Below are positions 1 to 7,637 of a DNA stretch of 64,000 nucleotides, in pieces. A program made the position numbers and the translations under genes. Location: positions 46,441-110,440 of the forward strand of contig CANQZS010000001.1 of NCBI GenBank assembly GCA_947628385.1, in the 5' to 3' direction. The stretch comes from an uncultured Clostridia bacterium. Its GTDB lineage: Bacteria; Bacillota; Clostridia; Oscillospirales; Ruminococcaceae. The stretch's first letter is position 1. Each line of letters starts with the position of its first letter. The notes beneath the pieces are model-generated. The model searched no databases. It was not told where the DNA came from and saw only the letters and a list, made by a program, of their open reading frames with translations.

Positions 1-222
1 ATTATTGTATAAACGCTGCCCTGTGTATTTGGCGATATAATCCTCACCTTTTTCGGGGTGTAATTTCACTAAGCGACAGTTATTATGTGCAGTCTTAAAT
101 GCTTTGATTATCAGTATATTCATATGGTTATAGAGCTTATCAGCTTCTCTAAGACCTAAGATGCCGCTCTGCGAAAGACAATACTCTCTCTGTTTTTCTA
201 ACAGATATTGATATGTTTCCAT
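1..222 (-). CDS. hypothetical protein, C-terminus cut off by window edge
   Basis: An open frame of 74 codons starts at the ATG at 220-222, preceded by a good AGAAAGGAG ribosome site, and runs off the window edge. The protein begins METYQYLLEKQREYC and is mixed charged and hydrophobic with no signal peptide. It follows the DUF932-like gene in the same direction, so it is probably the second gene of the operon driven by the leader at 1485-1630. I do not recognise a family. Confidence 0.6.
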   Translation of the reverse strand, partial: METYQYLLEKQREYCLSQSGILGLREADKLYNHMNILIIKAFKTAHNNCRLVKLHPEKGEDYIAKYTGQRLYNN

Positions 223-295
223 TTTTTCTCCTTTCTGTTTACGATAAATAGTATAAAGGGAGCTTTTGCCCCCTATATATACTATTTCTTCTTCC

Positions 296-1444
296 TTACC
301 ACGAGGCAACGCCGGGTACGTCATATTCTGACCATCTGAAAGACAGTATCTTTGCCACTGCTTCTTCGAGGTCGATTATACGCTGATAAGACACGTTCAT
401 GCGCTTCGCCACTGCCGTACAACCTGCTATTGCGAGGTAAATATCATCCATATTACACGGATATACTCCCCCGTTCGTGAACTGCTCTATATCCTCGTAT
501 GCTTCGGCAGCGTATACCTTGGATATGCCCGCCTTCTTGCAGATAAGCATAAGAGCGTTCAGCGGATTTGCAATCTCGCAATCTGCCATCGCCGCAATCG
601 TTTTCTTAACGTCGGCGAACTTGGCAAATATGGTTTTGATTTCATCGTTGTACTTTTCCATTCTGTTACCGCCGCCCTTGTGTTCAACCTTTATTCCGTT
701 ATTGACACGGAAATATGCACCGTTAGGGAGCTTAAACATAGGTATCGCTGTAGCGGAACATACGCCTATATCGGATGATATAAATCTGACAGCGGGCATA
801 AATGAATGTGAATACAGCGACTTGCTGTGTGTTTTTACGGCATCATCGTACTTGTCAAGAAGTTCATTCTGGGCATCGGGAAGCTCCCACAACACAGAAG
901 TAACAGAATAGCTGTTATATCCTTCTTTGAAGTCTATTTCGCCGAATTTCGCAGTAAGTTCTTTGCTTGTCATATCAAGCAGTTCGCTTATCGGCATAAC
1001 GGTATATGCGCTGTCACTGAGACAGGCGTTTATCTTGCCGTCACGATACAGCATAAGGGACTTACCGCGTGCAACATACAGACACAGGTTCAAAATTGAA
1101 GCCAGATGATATGCCGATACTCTGCTAAGAGCAGAACCGCTTATCTTTGCCGTTTCAAGCAGACTGTTTATTGCCGTATCACGCAGACAATATGTGCCGT
1201 GATTATCCGATATATACAGCCGCGTATTATCGCCGGTATCAAGAATCGTTCCGGCATCTATACCGTATCTCATACCGATAATGTCCGCTTCAATCGGCTC
1301 AAATGCCCCTACACTCAATGTTTTGGACTCGATATTACGCTTCCATTCACTGTTATCTTCCATATCACGCACTTCTTCCGTAAGCGCGTCATAGTCGGTG
1401 AACATCCGCTCATATCCGTCGTTACCTCTTGCTACGTTTGTCAT
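296..1444 (-). CDS. DUF932-like phage/plasmid protein (tentative)
   Basis: This 382-residue protein has no signal peptide or membrane segment. Its overall pattern, with a central stretch near residues 105-160 ending in VMPISELLD, recalls DUF932 phage/plasmid-like proteins of unknown function, but I recognise this only by general likeness. The start follows a perfect AAGGAGGAATTAAAA ribosome site. It is the first gene behind the promoter/attenuator leader at 1485-1630. Function is unknown; in related elements such proteins lie among DNA-metabolism genes, as here. Confidence 0.6.
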   Translation of the reverse strand: MTNVARGNDGYERMFTDYDALTEEVRDMEDNSEWKRNIESKTLSVGAFEPIEADIIGMRYGIDAGTILDTGDNTRLYISDNHGTYCLRDTAINSLLETAKISGSALSRVSAYHLASILNLCLYVARGKSLMLYRDGKINACLSDSAYTVMPISELLDMTSKELTAKFGEIDFKEGYNSYSVTSVLWELPDAQNELLDKYDDAVKTHSKSLYSHSFMPAVRFISSDIGVCSATAIPMFKLPNGAYFRVNNGIKVEHKGGGNRMEKYNDEIKTIFAKFADVKKTIAAMADCEIANPLNALMLICKKAGISKVYAAEAYEDIEQFTNGGVYPCNMDDIYLAIAGCTAVAKRMNVSYQRIIDLEEAVAKILSFRWSEYDVPGVASW

Positions 1445-1484
1445 TTTTAATTCCTCCTTAAAAAATATTGATAGTTGTTTGTAT

Positions 1485-1630
1485 ATATAAAAACGGCAAC
1501 AGAATATTTATGATCTGTTGCCGTGATTAACTTGAAAAATAAAAAAAAGAGGAAAAGTGTACACTTTTCCTCTTAAAATAAACTTCATACCTTTATATTC
1601 TAATTATACCACAAACAAGGAATTTGTCAA
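1485..1630 (-). promoter_or_regulatory. leader module L1: promoter plus tandem terminator hairpins
   Basis: Reading leftward, TTGACA (1625-1630), a 16-bp spacer and TATAAT (1603-1608) form a consensus promoter. About 30 nt downstream lies a perfect 13-bp palindrome (1548-1573, arms AGAGGAAAAGTGT/ACACTTTTCCTCT) followed by eight T: an intrinsic terminator. A second hairpin (1493-1524, ACGGCAACAGA/TCTGTTGCCGT) running into five T follows before the ribosome site of the 296-1444 gene. Nine other modules share this layout. Confidence 0.85.
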
Positions 1631-1644
1631 GCTAAAATAACAAA

Positions 1645-1755
1645 AGAAAAAAGAACTGTCCTCACCCCATACAGTTCTTTTCCCTTGATGAAAATACATG
1701 GAAGGAGATAATAGTCTGGCTGACAATTTATCTTCCTTGCGATGATGGTAATATA
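1645..1755 (-). ncRNA. small RNA gene sRNA-1
   Basis: A transcript of about 105 nt is predicted between a promoter (TTGTAA 1779-1784, 17-bp spacer, TATAAT 1756-1761) and an intrinsic terminator (1649-1681, arms AAGAACTGT/ACAGTTCTT, then six T on the minus strand). No start codon with a ribosome site and useful frame lies inside. Two other loci (27125, 52531) share the upstream TGTGAAC repeats, the AAGGGAAAAG box just before the terminator hairpin and the position upstream of a leader module; their middle parts differ. Function is unknown. Confidence 0.6.
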
Positions 1756-1811
1756 ATTATACAACAAATGCCCTTCCCTTACAATATGGTAATTGTGAAC
1801 TTTCTGTGAAC
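1756..1811 (-). promoter_or_regulatory. sRNA-1 promoter with paired TGTGAAC operator-like repeats
   Basis: Two copies of TGTGAAC (plus-strand 1794-1800 and 1805-1811), 11 bp apart start to start, lie just upstream of the -35 box. The same pair at the same 11-bp spacing occurs at 27305/27316 and, with one changed base, at 52663/52674. One helical turn of spacing suggests binding sites for a dimeric or cooperative regulator; this is inference. Confidence 0.6.
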
Positions 1812-1814
1812 AAA

Positions 1815-1850
1815 CAAAAAAAAGAGGAAAAGCAAAAGCTTTCCCTCTAA
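1815..1850 (-). terminator. terminator after nrdD
   Basis: The hairpin at 1823-1848 (GAGGGAAAGC/GCTTTTCCTC arms) followed by eight T begins a few bases after the nrdD stop codon. It is nearly the same hairpin as the first attenuator in the leader modules, which supports reading those as genuine terminators. Confidence 0.8.
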
Positions 1851-1855
1851 GGTTC

Positions 1856-4018
1856 TTACAGATGAAGAACACGCTCCTTTATTTCCTGCGTTCTGCCCTG
1901 ATTCCATTTGTTGACACCAAGATAACCGCATGTACGACGTACAATATACAGTCTGTCTTGGTCTGTGCAGCCGCAGTTTGGGCATTTCCAGATAAGTTTA
2001 CCGTTCTCGTCTTCTACGCATTCAATCTCGCCGTCATAGCCGCATTCCTCACAAAAATCGCTTTTTGTGTTGAGTTCAGCATACATGATATGGTCGTACA
2101 TAAACTGCACGATACTCTTGACAGCAGCAAGGTTGTTCTGCAAGTTCGGAACCTCAACATAGCTGATACAGCCGCCCAAGGACTTTTCCTGAAATTTAGC
2201 TTCCTGCGCCAGTTTATCAAAGGCGTTTATATCCTCCGTAACATGGATATGATACGAGTTCGTTATATACGCCTTATCGGTAACACCCTTGATTATACCG
2301 AAACGCTTCTGGAGAGCTTTCGCGAAGGTATATGTCGTTGTTTCCAACGGTGTTCCGTAGAGTGAATAGCCGATATTTTCAGCGGCTTTCCACTTGTCGC
2401 AGGCATCGTTAAGACGCTGCATAATTTCAAGTCCCAGTTTTTCTCCTTCCGGTTCTGTGAGCTTCTTGTGAGTGAGTTCGTATACACATTCCCACAAACC
2501 CGCATAACCTAACGAGATGGACGAATAGCCGCCGTAAAGCAGCTTATCAATCGTTTCGCCCGGCTTTAATCTTGCAAGTGCGCCGTGCTGCCACAGAATG
2601 GGGGCAATGTCGGATTTCGTACCAAGCAGACGCTCATGACGACAACGAAGTGCCTTATGGCAAAGCTCCAAACGTTCGTCGAGTATCTGCCAGAACGTAT
2701 TTATATCACCGCCCGGCTCAATAGCACTGCATGCCACATCAACAAGATTGAGTGTGACAACGCCTTGATTAAAGCGTCCATAGAATTTGTAGTTGCCGTT
2801 TTCATCCTTCCACGGAGCGAGGAAGCTTCTGCAGCCCATAGCAGGATAACAATTTCCCTCTTTGAGCTTTTTCATCATCTGTTCGGAGATATAGTCGGGG
2901 ACCATTCTCTTAGCCGTACACTTAATGGCAAGCTCCGTTAAATACCAGTACGGCGAATCCTCACGGATATTGTCTTCTTCGGTTACGTAAATGAGTTTCG
3001 GGAACGCCGGGGTTATGTAAACACCCTTGTCGTTCTTGACACCGATATAACGCTGTTTTAGTGTTTCTTCAATAATCAGTGCCAAATCAGCACGTTCCTG
3101 TTCGTTCTCCGCCTCGTTAAGATACATAAATACCGTTACGAACGGAGCCTGTCCGTTGGTTGTCATAAGGGTTATAATCTGATACTGGATAGTCTGAATG
3201 CCTTTTGTAACCTCGTCACGAACACGGCTTTCGACTATTGCCTCGATACGCTCCTGAGAAACGCCCATGCCTTCCAGTTCTTTTATAACCTTTGCGCGTA
3301 TACGCTTACGCGACACGTCTACGAATGGCGCAAGATGCGCCAAACTTATGCTTTGTCCACCAAATTGACTGCTCGCGACTTGAGCGACTATTTGTGTTGT
3401 AATGGTACACGCCGTTGAAAAGCTGTGCGGACTCTCAATCAGTGTATCGCTTATGACCGTGCCGTTCTGCAGCATGTCTTTTAAGTTGACAAGCTGACAA
3501 TTCGTGATATGCTGTGCGAAGTAGTCCTTGTCGTGGAATTTTATAATTCCTTCCTTATCGGCTTTCACGACATCTTCGGGGAGAAGAATACGGTCGGCTA
3601 AATCCTTGCTGACCTCTCCTGCCATATAATCGCGCTGTGTGCTTGCGATAACAGGGTTTTTATTGGAGTTTTCCTCTTTAACCTCCTCGTTTGTCGTGTC
3701 GATAAGCGACAATATCCTGTCATCCGTTGTGTTAGCCTTACGTGCCAGATACCTCTTGTATCTGTACTTAATGTACGCTCTTGCGGTTTCGGATGCACCC
3801 ATAGCGATAAGCTGTCTTTCAACCATATCCTGTATTTCCTCGACCGATACCGCACGATTAAGACGCTCACACTTGAACGTGATATAATCGGCTGCCTCGC
3901 GTATCTGACTGTCCGTAAGCTCCTGACGCGGCAAAGCGTTGTTTGCCTTTGAAATTGCCGCAACAATCTTTTCCGTGTTGAAACTCATTTCTGTACCGTT
4001 TCTCTTAATAACATTCAT
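1856..4018 (-). CDS. nrdD: anaerobic ribonucleoside-triphosphate reductase, class III
   Basis: This 720-residue protein reduces ribonucleoside triphosphates to deoxyribonucleotides under anoxic conditions with a glycyl radical. An ATP-cone regulatory domain occupies the first ~90 residues (MNVIKRNGTEMSF...), followed by the 10-stranded barrel. The C-terminus carries two CxxC zinc pairs (CEECG, CPNCG) and the glycyl-radical motif RRTCGYLG before the family ending GRTQEIKERV. Length is normal for the family. The activase gene nrdG is not in the window, so activation may depend on the host or on a gene outside. It is last in an operon started by the leader at 5148-5294. Known family, intact motifs. 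Confidence 0.97.
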   Translation of the reverse strand: MNVIKRNGTEMSFNTEKIVAAISKANNALPRQELTDSQIREAADYITFKCERLNRAVSVEEIQDMVERQLIAMGASETARAYIKYRYKRYLARKANTTDDRILSLIDTTNEEVKEENSNKNPVIASTQRDYMAGEVSKDLADRILLPEDVVKADKEGIIKFHDKDYFAQHITNCQLVNLKDMLQNGTVISDTLIESPHSFSTACTITTQIVAQVASSQFGGQSISLAHLAPFVDVSRKRIRAKVIKELEGMGVSQERIEAIVESRVRDEVTKGIQTIQYQIITLMTTNGQAPFVTVFMYLNEAENEQERADLALIIEETLKQRYIGVKNDKGVYITPAFPKLIYVTEEDNIREDSPYWYLTELAIKCTAKRMVPDYISEQMMKKLKEGNCYPAMGCRSFLAPWKDENGNYKFYGRFNQGVVTLNLVDVACSAIEPGGDINTFWQILDERLELCHKALRCRHERLLGTKSDIAPILWQHGALARLKPGETIDKLLYGGYSSISLGYAGLWECVYELTHKKLTEPEGEKLGLEIMQRLNDACDKWKAAENIGYSLYGTPLETTTYTFAKALQKRFGIIKGVTDKAYITNSYHIHVTEDINAFDKLAQEAKFQEKSLGGCISYVEVPNLQNNLAAVKSIVQFMYDHIMYAELNTKSDFCEECGYDGEIECVEDENGKLIWKCPNCGCTDQDRLYIVRRTCGYLGVNKWNQGRTQEIKERVLHL

Positions 4019-4040
4019 AGTTATTTAACCTCCTTAAAAT

Positions 4041-4226
4041 TTAATTTGACTGTATATACTCGTTTAATTCCTGCTGAAGCTTCCTTGCGCAGTTACGGCA
4101 TAATGAAAATGCTGCCTGTTTATATGACTTGACAAACATCTTACCGTATTTTGCAAAATCGCCACAGCGGTCGCAGAGCATATATGAGTCTTCCTTTTCA
4201 TGTTTCCAGTCCCAATAATCATCCAT
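4041..4226 (-). CDS. small zinc-ribbon protein
   Basis: A 61-residue protein with two CxxC pairs (CDRC near residue 18 and CRNC near residue 42), as expected for a zinc ribbon. It is a paralogue of the next gene upstream, which it overlaps by 8 bp: both begin MDD, share the KKED/HEKED stretch before the first CxxC, and end in a similar LQQELNEYIQS / LRQELGEYLQS helix. Function unknown; probably nucleic-acid or protein binding. Confidence 0.75.
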   Translation of the reverse strand: MDDYWDWKHEKEDSYMLCDRCGDFAKYGKMFVKSYKQAAFSLCRNCARKLQQELNEYIQSN

Positions 4227-4431
4227 AATTTTGCCTCCTTAAATCTTTATATGACTGTAAATACTCACCTAACTCCTGCCGGAGCCATCTCGCACAAGCG
4301 TGGCATAATACAAATTTTGAGTATCTATGCCGTCGAATAAACATATATTCCGGTTTATTGAACGCTCCACATCTGCTACAGTGAAGAACCGAATCTTCCT
4401 TTTTGTCCTGCTGTAATGTTACATCGTCCAT
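4219..4431 (-). CDS. small zinc-ribbon protein, paralogue of the previous gene
   Basis: A 70-residue protein starting MDDVTLQQDKKED. I chose the ATG at 4429-4431 because an AAAGGAGGCAAG ribosome site precedes it; a longer in-frame extension has none and overlaps the upstream gene. Two CxxC pairs (CSRC, CHAC) flank a basic stretch, and the C-terminal helix matches the neighbour. The pair looks like a tandem duplication. Confidence 0.75.
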   Translation of the reverse strand: MDDVTLQQDKKEDSVLHCSRCGAFNKPEYMFIRRHRYSKFVLCHACARWLRQELGEYLQSYKDLRRQNYG

Positions 4432-4444
4432 GACTTGCCTCCTT

Positions 4445-4786
4445 TTAGTTTTTATCGACTTTGTTGATGTATACGATAATAGCCTTTGTCCACGGGAGAT
4501 TATCAAAGTACGTCCTGCATTTATCCTCATCATCCGGCAAAGCATCGTATTCTTCCTTACTCAAACATTTTTCGAGTACGTCGAATACATCTTCGTCGCT
4601 TTTGAGCAGCATTTCGTTACCCCATTTTCTTTTGGCTAATATGTACTCATCAACTTCTGCATATCCCCATTCGCCCATGTAATATGTGTAGCCGTCTTCT
4701 ACGATTTCAGCTTCTACCATAGGAACAATCGGCAGACCGGGGTTTTCTTTTATAAGCTGTAAAAGCTTTGACACTTTCTCATCCAT
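4445..4786 (-). CDS. hypothetical protein
   Basis: A 113-residue acidic protein starting MDEKVSKLLQLIKENP, rich in aromatic residues (YTYYMGEWGYAEVDEY). Similar short proteins are common in Clostridia prophages, but I cannot name a function. It lies inside the nrdD operon with a good ribosome site. Confidence 0.7.
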   Translation of the reverse strand: MDEKVSKLLQLIKENPGLPIVPMVEAEIVEDGYTYYMGEWGYAEVDEYILAKRKWGNEMLLKSDEDVFDVLEKCLSKEEYDALPDDEDKCRTYFDNLPWTKAIIVYINKVDKN

Positions 4787-4803
4787 GCTTATACCTCCTT
4801 GTT

Positions 4804-5097
4804 CTACGCCGCTTTCTTTACAGAATCGAGCAGCTCTCCGTTCTCAATTTCTGCATTGTCAAGCAGTTCATTTTGTCTTGTTTTTGCTTCGGTACGCGAA
4901 ATTATACCGGTACTTAACGAAAGATATACGTCCGCCAGTAATTGTGCAAGCAATACTTCGGCATGAGGTATGACTTCATACTCATAGTCCTGTTTATATC
5001 GCTGTGCATACGCTGCCGGACCTTCTTCCTCGAAGATGCCTTTATACATCATCGCGTACTTTTTTACCCTGTTTTTTACATCTTGGGTTAGCTTCAT
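4804..5097 (-). CDS. hypothetical helical protein
   Basis: A 97-residue, predominantly helical, charged protein with no recognised motif. It is the first gene behind leader L2, preceded by AAAGGAGAG. It probably heads the operon that ends with nrdD. Confidence 0.65.
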   Translation of the reverse strand: MKLTQDVKNRVKKYAMMYKGIFEEEGPAAYAQRYKQDYEYEVIPHAEVLLAQLLADVYLSLSTGIISRTEAKTRQNELLDNAEIENGELLDSVKKAA

Positions 5098-5147
5098 TTT
5101 AATCTCTCCTTTCCTCTAAATAGCTTGTTTTGACTGATACCAAGTAG

Positions 5148-5294
5148 AAAAAAAGACGGCTGACTATTTTATCAATAATCAACCGTCTTTTAACTTACAA
5201 AATAAAAAAGGAAAAGTGCGCACACTTTCCCTTTTGAATATATTCTACTTCATACCTTATATTCTTATTATACCACTTTCATCGTAAATGTCAA
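5148..5294 (-). promoter_or_regulatory. leader module L2
   Basis: Promoter TTGACA (5289-5294), 16-bp spacer, TATAAT (5267-5272). First terminator hairpin at 5205-5235 (AAGGGAAAGTG/CACTTTTCCTT then T tract), second at 5154-5190 (AAAGACGGTTGA/TCAGCCGTCTTT then T tract). It precedes the 4804-5097 gene and so the nrdD operon. Confidence 0.85.
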
Positions 5295-5305
5295 GTTTTT
5301 TGTAT

Positions 5306-5334
5306 AAAAAAACTGACGCTTACGCATCAGTTTT
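5306..5334 (-). terminator. terminator after SSB
   Basis: Hairpin ACTGATGC/GCGTCAGT with a 4-nt loop followed by seven T, about 50 bp downstream of the SSB stop codon and just before the L2 promoter. Confidence 0.75.
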
Positions 5335-5382
5335 TCTATGTGATAATAAAGGAATGAGAAAGACAAATGAACTTGCCTTATA

Positions 5383-5970
5383 TCAGAACGGAAGGTCGTC
5401 CTCACTGCCGTCAAGGTCAATGAAGTCGCCGAGACCGTCAAAATCGCCGCCGAAATCGTCCGCAGTGTTCTGATTACCGGCGCCGTTAGGTGTTGTGTTA
5501 GGCGCGGGAGTTTGTGCGGTAGGCTGCGATGCTGCGTTTGAATTTGAATTTGAAGGAGTTGAGATAAGCTCCCAATCCGACGCATTGATGGTAATGCTTA
5601 CGCCACTCTTGCCGTTTTTGGTAGTGTAATCGCGCTTATCGATTGTACCGACAATCACTATGCGCATCTTATCGGGGTCACCGTATTTTTCTTTCATATT
5701 ACCGAAACGGTCGGCTCTGTCCTCCCAGAACTGTACTGTCGCCCAAATGGTATCATCGTCACCGTAAGATGTGCCAAACTTGGCATTGATTATCTTTGAG
5801 CGTCCGTTAATCGGCATTGAAGCTGTGAAAACCTTCTTTCCGCTTGATGTTCTTCTTTCCTCTATGCGGGTCAATAAACCCGAGATTGTAACGGCGTTAA
5901 AATCTGCGCCGTCCTTTGCTGCCTTTCCTGTGTGAATGTTCAGGAAAGTATAATACTTTCTATCAGCCAT
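5383..5970 (-). CDS. ssb: single-stranded DNA-binding protein
   Basis: A 195-residue protein with an OB-fold-like N-terminal part (residues ~22-140), a low-complexity linker rich in N, Q, P, T and S, and an acidic tail ending EDDLPF, the partner-docking tip typical of bacterial SSB. The OB region is longer and more divergent than in standard SSB, with an insert around GTSYGDDDTIWATVQFWED, as often seen in phage and plasmid versions. It likely coats single strands for the helicase, exonuclease and topoisomerase encoded nearby. Confidence 0.88.
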   Translation of the reverse strand: MADRKYYTFLNIHTGKAAKDGADFNAVTISGLLTRIEERRTSSGKKVFTASMPINGRSKIINAKFGTSYGDDDTIWATVQFWEDRADRFGNMKEKYGDPDKMRIVIVGTIDKRDYTTKNGKSGVSITINASDWELISTPSNSNSNAASQPTAQTPAPNTTPNGAGNQNTADDFGGDFDGLGDFIDLDGSEDDLPF

Positions 5971-6029
5971 GATAAATTTCCTCCTTAAAAATTTGATTTG
6001 TATGTTATATGGGATTTAATCAGCGGTTG

Positions 6030-6074
6030 CTAAGTAAATCCCGACACAACAATGATTGCGATTTGTACCGCCAT
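6030..6074 (-). CDS. micro-ORF, 14 residues, ends VSGFT
   Basis: ATG with an excellent ribosome site (GAAAGGAGTTTTCAAC) opens MAVQIAIIVVSGFT, then stop. Its last five residues equal those of the second micro-ORF upstream (6157-6180). The strong ribosome site and shared ending argue against chance. It lies in the SSB operon and could be a leader peptide, a signal peptide precursor or a duplicated remnant. Confidence 0.45.
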   Translation of the reverse strand: MAVQIAIIVVSGFT

Positions 6075-6156
6075 GTTGAAAACTCCTTTCCGTAAGTCAT
6101 TTAAGCGGATGTCATATAAATTTACTCTAATTTGCTATCATTACATGTAGCAACAA

Positions 6157-6180
6157 CTACGTAAATCCTGATACCGTCAT
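6157..6180 (-). CDS. micro-ORF, 7 residues, ends VSGFT
   Basis: ATG preceded by GAAGGGAGTAATTAAC opens MTVSGFT and stops. It shares VSGFT and the following DNA (GGATTTAC.TAG) with the 14-residue micro-ORF about 110 bp downstream. Whether it is translated is unknown. Confidence 0.4.
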   Translation of the reverse strand: MTVSGFT

Positions 6181-6204
6181 GTTAATTACTCCCTTCTGTA
6201 GATT

Positions 6205-6675
6205 TTAATATATAACCGCGAAAGGTTCTTCTGTATTCTTCCGCGCCTCTATGAGCATAGTTGACATAATCGTTGCATACTGGACGAATATCAATATAAT
6301 CTCCAATATGCTCTGGGTATGCGGTGACGGGAACAAGAAGATTGAAAATCCAAAGACAAGTATGAGTACATAGCCGATACGACTTTCACCGAAAATACTC
6401 ACAAAGCCTTTAATGAACTTGTTTTCATCAATACCGTCTATCTCATCTTGTTTAAGGGTTAAAGAACCTTGTATAAGAATGAGAATAACCGCCCAGAAGT
6501 TTGCCATTAAGTAAACGCCGATGTATATAAAGTTCAGGTCATTTATAGGATAAATGAGGGACTTTATAAAGCAAAATATCGCCGATATTACCATAAGAGC
6601 GGTAAACATCGTAAATATCACGTTCGCTGCGGCGTTTAACATTGGGCGTTTTGAGTTTGTGTCAAATATCTTCAT
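6205..6675 (-). CDS. four-helix membrane protein A
   Basis: A 156-residue protein with about four hydrophobic segments. The start MKIFDTNSKRP is chosen because GGAGGT lies 8 nt upstream; the longer frame has no such site. It resembles the next gene (6702-7175): both begin MK-F-TNS, have N-A-NV near residues 12-20 and a late EYAT/QYAT-S motif. Function unknown; small paralogous membrane proteins may alter the host envelope. Confidence 0.7.
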   Translation of the reverse strand: MKIFDTNSKRPMLNAAANVIFTMFTALMVISAIFCFIKSLIYPINDLNFIYIGVYLMANFWAVILILIQGSLTLKQDEIDGIDENKFIKGFVSIFGESRIGYVLILVFGFSIFLFPSPHTQSILEIILIFVQYATIMSTMLIEARKNTEEPFAVIY

Positions 6676-6701
6676 TGATATATACCTCCATTGAAAAAGT
6701 A

Positions 6702-7175
6702 TCATACAGACAATGTTTCATAATTTGTCTGCTGATTTATAACATTCTCCCGCGCTTGATAATACAGTACGGAAAGCACCGTTGCATATTCCAACCAGAT
6801 AAATGCAAGCTGAAAAACGCTTGACAGTCTTGTCGGATAAACAAAAGACGTTAGCAGCAGCATGCAGAAGGAAATGATATATCCTTTATATCCGCCGCCG
6901 AAGAAGGTTATAAACTTCATGGCGATGCTGTCTTCTTTCATGCCTGAAAGTTCTGTCTCATTTAAGTAAAGCCTGTACTGTACTGTTATAGGGAAAAGTG
7001 CGACGACATTGGCGAGTATGAGAACAACAATGCTCATCTTATCACCTACGCCGAAAAAGAAATTGCTCACACAGAATATTCCCGAAATTGCCATAAGAAT
7101 AGCAAATACCGGTACAAGTACGTTTGCAACGGTGTTAATTGTAGAGTTGAATGAATTTGTCTTAAATAATTTCAT
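6702..7175 (-). CDS. four-helix membrane protein B, paralogue
   Basis: A 157-residue protein with about four membrane segments, starting MKLFKTNSFNS after AAGGAGGAATTAACA. Paralogue of the previous gene. Both lie in the operon with SSB, behind leader L3. Confidence 0.7.
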   Translation of the reverse strand: MKLFKTNSFNSTINTVANVLVPVFAILMAISGIFCVSNFFFGVGDKMSIVVLILANVVALFPITVQYRLYLNETELSGMKEDSIAMKFITFFGGGYKGYIISFCMLLLTSFVYPTRLSSVFQLAFIWLEYATVLSVLYYQARENVINQQTNYETLSV

Positions 7176-7194
7176 TGTTAATTCCTCCTTAAAA

Positions 7195-7440
7195 TCAGTT
7201 ATTGTCATTTGCTATCTGGCAAATTGTTTTTGCTGTCATTACTATGTTTATAACAAGCATGTTTACTACAATTATGATACCTGTTACTTGAAAATAGGTT
7301 AGTGTAGGAACGCCGAATTTTGCCGGCATAAACTGATTCCATAACAACCAGACAAACAAACCTATTATGCAGCATACAACAAGCGCAATAAAAACTGTCA
7401 ATACCGCTTTTTTTGCCGCCATTTTTACTTCACCATACAT
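7195..7440 (-). CDS. two-helix membrane protein
   Basis: An 81-residue protein with two hydrophobic segments (about residues 12-34 and 48-72) separated by a short loop. First gene after leader L3, ribosome site AGGAGGAGATTAAA. No recognised family. Confidence 0.65.
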   Translation of the reverse strand: MYGEVKMAAKKAVLTVFIALVVCCIIGLFVWLLWNQFMPAKFGVPTLTYFQVTGIIIVVNMLVINIVMTAKTICQIANDNN

Positions 7441-7484
7441 TTTAATCTCCTCCTAAAAAATTATTTATATTATCTTTGTATATA

Positions 7485-7628
7485 TAAAAAAGACAATGGT
7501 TCGCGTCTTAATTACCACTGTCTTGTAACTTGAAATAAAAAAAAGAGGAAAAGTGTATACTTTCCCTCTTAAAAATAGAACTTCATATCTCTATGCTTTT
7601 ATTATACCATACTTTAAGCGTTTGTCAA
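7485..7628 (-). promoter_or_regulatory. leader module L3
   Basis: Promoter TTGACA (7623-7628), 16-bp spacer, TATAAT (7601-7606). First terminator hairpin 7541-7570 (GAGGGAAAGT/ACTTTTCCTC then eight T); second 7490-7524 (AAGACAGTGGT/ACCATTGTCTT then six T). The second hairpin is almost the same in L7 and L9. Confidence 0.85.
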
Positions 7629-7637
7629 GCACTTTTT

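Noticed and set aside
1541..1573. Leader hairpins as terminators of the upstream operon rather than of the leader
   Set aside because: They lie downstream of the promoter in the direction of transcription, and several operons already have separate terminators upstream of the promoter (1815, 5306, 24363).
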